DNA from: an uncultured cyanobacterium
GTDB lineage: Bacteria; Cyanobacteriota; Cyanobacteriia; Cyanobacteriales; Nostocaceae
Direction: 5' to 3'
NCBI GenBank assembly: GCA_903903925.1
Contig: CAIVAU010000175.1
Coordinates: 1-37,079, forward strand
Length of the DNA stretch: 37,079 bases
Positions 33,875 to 37,079 of the stretch are shown one piece after another (position 1 is the stretch's first letter; every line of letters starts with the position of its first letter). A model generated the notes under the pieces. It had not been told where the DNA came from and searched no databases. It was given only the letters and a program-made list of their open reading frames with translations. Made by a program: the position numbers and the translations under genes.

Positions 33875-35410
33875 TTAAGCCAGTTGTTTTGAATCTGAAC
33901 TCCATACAAAATAACCATTAGATGAAAAATCTAAATCTGGTTTCTTGTATCGCTCATGGGGAATAGGAAATCCAGCTTGCAAATACTGATCCAATAGGTA
34001 TGCACCATCCGGAGAGTCTATTTTTAATCTGGATAATATTGTTGGTTCTACCGTTGAGGTCTGACTACAAACAAAATCTAATAATTGAGATAGGAGACCA
34101 GAACCCTCTGGTAATCGCACCTTCTTTCTCAGCCGAATATAATCTGGCAAATCATCTACCATTGCTTCTCGTAATATCCATTTTTCATTACCATTACGTA
34201 GTTTCATATCAAACGGTACATTATATGCAAAACGCAAAAATTCTTTGTCCATGAATGGTGGACGTGCTTCAACGGAGTGAATCATACTGCATCGATCTGA
34301 TCGTTGTAAATCTGTACGGTACAAATTACTCAAACGATATGTCATTAAGTATTCAGGATCAGGATAAGTTTTGAAAAAATCATAACCTGCTAAAACTTCA
34401 TCACTACCATCTCCTATGAGAATAATTTTGATGCCTTCAGATTTAGCCATTTTGTAGGCAAAATACATAAGAGAGGCATCCATAATATCAATTGTTTCAA
34501 ATGTTTCGCAAATGTAAATAATATTATTTATATTGCCAATCAAGTCGTCAATATTAAGATATTGAATTTTATGGTTAATCTTATTTTCTTCACAGTATCG
34601 TTTAGCTATTTCTACGTCAGAGGAACCTGGAAAACCAATAGTAAATGCTGTAATGTTATTGTGATATTTTCTGGCAATACTAAGTACTGCTGCACTGTCA
34701 ATTCCACCACTAAAAATCATTCCAATTGGCAAATCTGTCTGCACCATTTTTTTAACAGAATTGACAAAAACTTCTTGAAAATGAGCAACTATTGATACCT
34801 CGTCATTGTACTCTATAGATTCTTTTACTAATTGGAAGTACTGTCTCTTCTCGCCATTAACAATGAAATAGCCTGGTGGCAATACTTGAATATCTTCACC
34901 TAATTGAATTAAACACTTCATCTCAGATGCAAAGTAATAAGCATCGCCTTTTTGTAAGTAATAAAGCGGTTTAATACCTATATGATCTCTAGCCGCAAAA
35001 AACGTATTAGTTACACTATTGTAAACCACAAAGGCAAACATTCCATCCAGATGCTCTACTAGTTTCTCTCCCCATTCTTGGTAGCCATGTACTAGCACTT
35101 CTGTATCACATTCTGTTAGGAACTGGTATCCCTTAGCAGTTAATTGCTTGCGAAGCTCTAGATAATTGTATATTTCACCATTCTGAACAGCACATATGCT
35201 TCCATTGTTCCCTATCAATGGCTGACGCCCATGTTCTCTATCTACGATAGCTAACCTATTACATCCAAGAGTAACATGACCTACTGAACTCAATTCACCA
35301 AAGTTGGCTTCATCGCCACGATATGGGATTTTTGACAGCATTCCACGAACTTGTTCTTCCTTTTGAATCAATGATGAATTTGAATCAATAATCGCGGCAA
35401 TTCCACACAT
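33875..35410 (-). CDS. Asparagine-synthetase-like glutamine amidotransferase
   Basis: The 511-residue protein has an N-terminal Ntn glutaminase domain with the Cys2 nucleophile (MCGIAAI) and NGEIYN (77-82), then an ATP-pyrophosphatase domain with SGGIDS (234-239) and GDGSDEVLAGY (333-343). It would release ammonia from glutamine and transfer it to an AMP-activated carboxylate. The glutaminase HRGPD motif reads YRGDE, and the protein is shorter than typical bacterial AsnB, as in secondary-metabolite amidotransferases. The start is supported by AGGAG eight bases upstream. First gene of the minus-strand set, 97 bp before the dehydrogenase-like gene. Ordinary asparagine synthesis remains possible. 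Confidence 0.85.
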   Translation of the reverse strand: MCGIAAIIDSNSSLIQKEEQVRGMLSKIPYRGDEANFGELSSVGHVTLGCNRLAIVDREHGRQPLIGNNGSICAVQNGEIYNYLELRKQLTAKGYQFLTECDTEVLVHGYQEWGEKLVEHLDGMFAFVVYNSVTNTFFAARDHIGIKPLYYLQKGDAYYFASEMKCLIQLGEDIQVLPPGYFIVNGEKRQYFQLVKESIEYNDEVSIVAHFQEVFVNSVKKMVQTDLPIGMIFSGGIDSAAVLSIARKYHNNITAFTIGFPGSSDVEIAKRYCEENKINHKIQYLNIDDLIGNINNIIYICETFETIDIMDASLMYFAYKMAKSEGIKIILIGDGSDEVLAGYDFFKTYPDPEYLMTYRLSNLYRTDLQRSDRCSMIHSVEARPPFMDKEFLRFAYNVPFDMKLRNGNEKWILREAMVDDLPDYIRLRKKVRLPEGSGLLSQLLDFVCSQTSTVEPTILSRLKIDSPDGAYLLDQYLQAGFPIPHERYKKPDLDFSSNGYFVWSSDSKQLA

Positions 35411-35893
35411 ATAAGACTCCTAAATGAGTTGTAAAATTTATCGTTAAGCTAGGGAACACCTTAATGAGACATATCCTGTAACCCAGACGGTTTAGGCACT
35501 TACGTGAAGGAATTTTCCCTTTTGCTGCCATTAAGAAATTGTTTCTATAAAAATATTATTAGCTACTTATCTTAATGTAAATCAATATCAAGGGTTTATG
35601 AATCACTCAGGGCTAATTGTTTTGATGCAGTCAATGGTAATTTTTTGGTAGGGTTGACATCCTTTATAATTTAATTTTTTTACCGCATTCTCTTTCAGAT
35701 AATTTTTGTCTATAAAGAGTAGCTTTTGTTACTTAATTGTATGCAGGTGAAAGTTAGCGATCGCTCCAGTGGAAAACTTTGCGATTTAGTGACTGTTCCG
35801 TAAGCAGAAATACTACCTACTGAGGTTACTAAGGCTTGGTATACTTTTATGTCTCTACGCCAGGGGTAGTGGTAAATATGTAGTGATAAAAAT
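35411..35893. other. Intergenic region upstream of the amidotransferase gene
   Basis: About 480 bp, AT-rich, carrying the promoter of the amidotransferase gene (not placed) and the 3' side of an IS1 remnant. A TTGACA and TATAAT pair at 35654-35670 is spaced only 5 bp and is not a normal promoter. No RNA gene recognised. Confidence 0.45.
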
Positions 35894-36277
35894 TTAGGCG
35901 TTACAACAAGAATTATAATGATGAATAAAATACCAGATAGCACCAATATGATTATCTAGCTTTTTAGAGAAGGATAAAGTCTTTCTAACCAAGCGAGAAA
36001 TCCTTTGACGCATTGTATTGTTAAAACGTTCAATATGGTTAGTCTTGCCACTTTCTTTCCCTACTGCCTGATGACGGTTGTTAGGAATAACTTGTGCATA
36101 AGCCGCCCAAAAATCTGTATAACAAACGGCACATTGACGATAAACTGGTGGTAGAGAATCCCATAATTTCCTGGCACCATCTTCACTGCGATCGCCTATG
36201 TAAACTCCAACTATTTCTCTAGTCTTTTTATCCAAAGCTAACCAACTCCATTGCTTATTACCGTTAATCTGAACAGT
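35894..36277 (-). pseudogene. IS1-family transposase fragment
   Basis: An open frame from about 36277 reads INGNKQWSWLALDKKTREIV, then YIGDRSEDGARKLWDSLP and a tail with NHIERFNNTMRQRISRLVRK and IWYFIHHYNS. This is the catalytic DDE part and C-terminus of an IS1-type (InsB) transposase. The N-terminal zinc-finger (InsA) part is missing; upstream is unrelated sequence, so the element is truncated. Terminal inverted repeats were not identified. Confidence 0.88.
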
Positions 36278-36466
36278 TTAAAAATCTGCATTTGTTTTAA
36301 ATGAATAAGGCAAGATTTCATAGATTACCTCGCCCTGCTTGATTTCACATGTGGCAATTGCTGTTCTATTTAAGTTTCTTTGCCCAACAACTTCAACCAG
36401 ATCTTGAGTACCTACAATAACCATGTGGTTATGGTCTAAAGAAAAAGCAGTTTTTTGTGTTTCCAA
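36278..36466 (-). CDS. Hypothetical 62-residue protein, possibly truncated
   Basis: A 62-codon frame with a TTG start at 36466, preceded six bases upstream by AAGGTGA. The sequence (SLDHNHMVIVGTQDLVEVVG, then NLNRTAIATCEIKQGEVIYE) looks coding in composition, but I recognise no family. It stops exactly at the junction with the IS1 remnant, so it may be the start of a longer gene cut by that insertion. Confidence 0.4.
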   Translation of the reverse strand: METQKTAFSLDHNHMVIVGTQDLVEVVGQRNLNRTAIATCEIKQGEVIYEILPYSFKTNADF

Positions 36467-37079
36467 GTAAATTCACCTTAAAATTCTATAGTTTTGATTT
36501 TATCACTCTTTAATCGATCTAAGATCCAAAAATTTTCTGAAACTGAAAAAGGGAACAGCAAGCTTAAAGTCAAGCAATATTTTGGCATTTCTTCTAGATA
36601 AACCTTATGTTGACTTAGGACCAGGGTAAGCGCATTTAATTTTGTAGCGCTTGATACAGACAAAAAGCTTGAAACTCTATCTGAATATCAATTTTTCATT
36701 CAAAATCGGACGAATTGTCGTAAATGATTGAAAAAAGTATCCCCTCAACCCACATTCCGCACCCTTAACTGTCACAATCGGTTATTACGGAAGTTGATTC
36801 ATGAAAAAGGAGTAAAAAATTACATTGATCTCAAAAAAAACAGATTTGGGATAGTAAAATTTATTAGATATATTCTCAATAAGGAGCAATAAATATAAGA
36901 GTGGTTTGGTGGAAAATTTCAATAATATTATTTTATCGTTAAAAGCTTAATACATTATTTTAACTTATACTTGTCGGAAAATAAAGTTAAAAACGCCATG
37001 ATAAGTTCAGAACATTAATTTTATTAATGAGCTAAATGGTCTAATTAAAATATTAATAATATTGATAAATCAACTGATA
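36467..37079. other. AT-rich gene-free right end
   Basis: About 610 bp without a credible gene; the open frame at 36478-36663 (minus) lacks family similarity. An ISAs1-like end (CCAGGGTAAGCGC) occurs at 36621-36633. The last 300 bp are very AT-rich, with repeated TTATTAAT-type runs. Confidence 0.45.
36621..36633. repeat. Solo ISAs1-like inverted-repeat end
   Basis: CCAGGGTAAGCGC matches the first 13 bases of the 32-bp end at 30403 with one mismatch. No partner end or transposase is seen nearby, so it is a relic at best. Confidence 0.4.

Noticed and set aside
35654..35670. TTGACA and TATAAT motifs as a promoter
   Set aside because: Spacing is 5 bp instead of about 17 bp and there is no gene suitably placed downstream on that strand.
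35710..35946. 78-codon minus-strand open frame overlapping the IS1 fragment
   Set aside because: It is an alternate frame of the IS1 end and its flank, without recognisable protein pattern.
36478..36663. 61-codon minus-strand open frame
   Set aside because: Overlaps an ISAs1-like end, no ribosome site or family resemblance.

Overview
The window reads as chromosome of a filamentous, probably heterocyst-forming cyanobacterium (Nostocales; genus not resolvable by eye). The evidence is the many HIP1 octamers (GCGATCGC and close variants), the heptanucleotide short tandem repeats (STRRs: GGAGTCA, GGAGTTA, AATTCAT) typical of Nostoc/Anabaena/Calothrix-like genomes, and cyanobacterial marker genes: ntcA, gun4, a DUF3084 gene and a DUF3146 gene. 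No rRNA, tRNA or CRISPR array was seen.

Layout. 1-5.6 kb is core: hisB and fabI (minus), ntcA with an upstream NtcA box, a DUF3084 coiled-coil membrane protein, a YqgF/RuvX-like nuclease and a DUF3146 protein. 5.6-8.3 kb is accessory: an orphan AbiEii-type nucleotidyltransferase and an IS607-type serine recombinase without TnpB, in repeat-rich spacers. 8.3-15.4 kb holds pnp (minus) and a plus-strand set of a SNF2 helicase, a SWIM zinc-finger protein and a small Trypco1-like protein. 15.7-19.7 kb is a minus-strand set of a dynamin-like GTPase, an AtzG-like 54-residue subunit and an AtzE-like amidase; the last two overlap by ATGA. 19.7-21.5 kb is a graveyard: a block dense in hairpins that may be a HEARO/omega-type RNA, a frameshifted CHAT-domain tail, a truncated N-terminal ORF ending in a nested palindrome, and an SPFH/prohibitin tail. 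It is followed by an intact ParD/ParE module with a three-box operator. 22.3-24.9 kb is core again (icd, gun4). 25-29 kb is a restriction-modification cassette with two C5 cytosine methyltransferases around a putative endonuclease. 29.1-30.2 kb encodes a MalK/UgpC-type ABC ATPase. 30.4-30.8 kb is an ISAs1-derived mini-element with 32-bp perfect inverted ends. 31-35.4 kb is a minus-strand set of an asparagine-synthetase-like enzyme, a divergent amino-acid-dehydrogenase-like protein and an EamA exporter, which looks like an uncharacterised small-molecule cluster. The right end is AT-rich DNA with an IS1-family remnant.

The strongest themes are these. (1) Heptamer repeats invade gene ends: four genes take their stop codon from an STRR, one array also supplies the Shine-Dalgarno of the next gene, and one array is expanded in frame inside the SNF2 helicase. 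(2) The 31-35.4 kb amidotransferase/dehydrogenase/exporter set is the best candidate for an undescribed pathway. (3) The 19.74-20.07 kb block is a candidate structured RNA. All assignments come from reading motifs and family resemblance; no database search was run.
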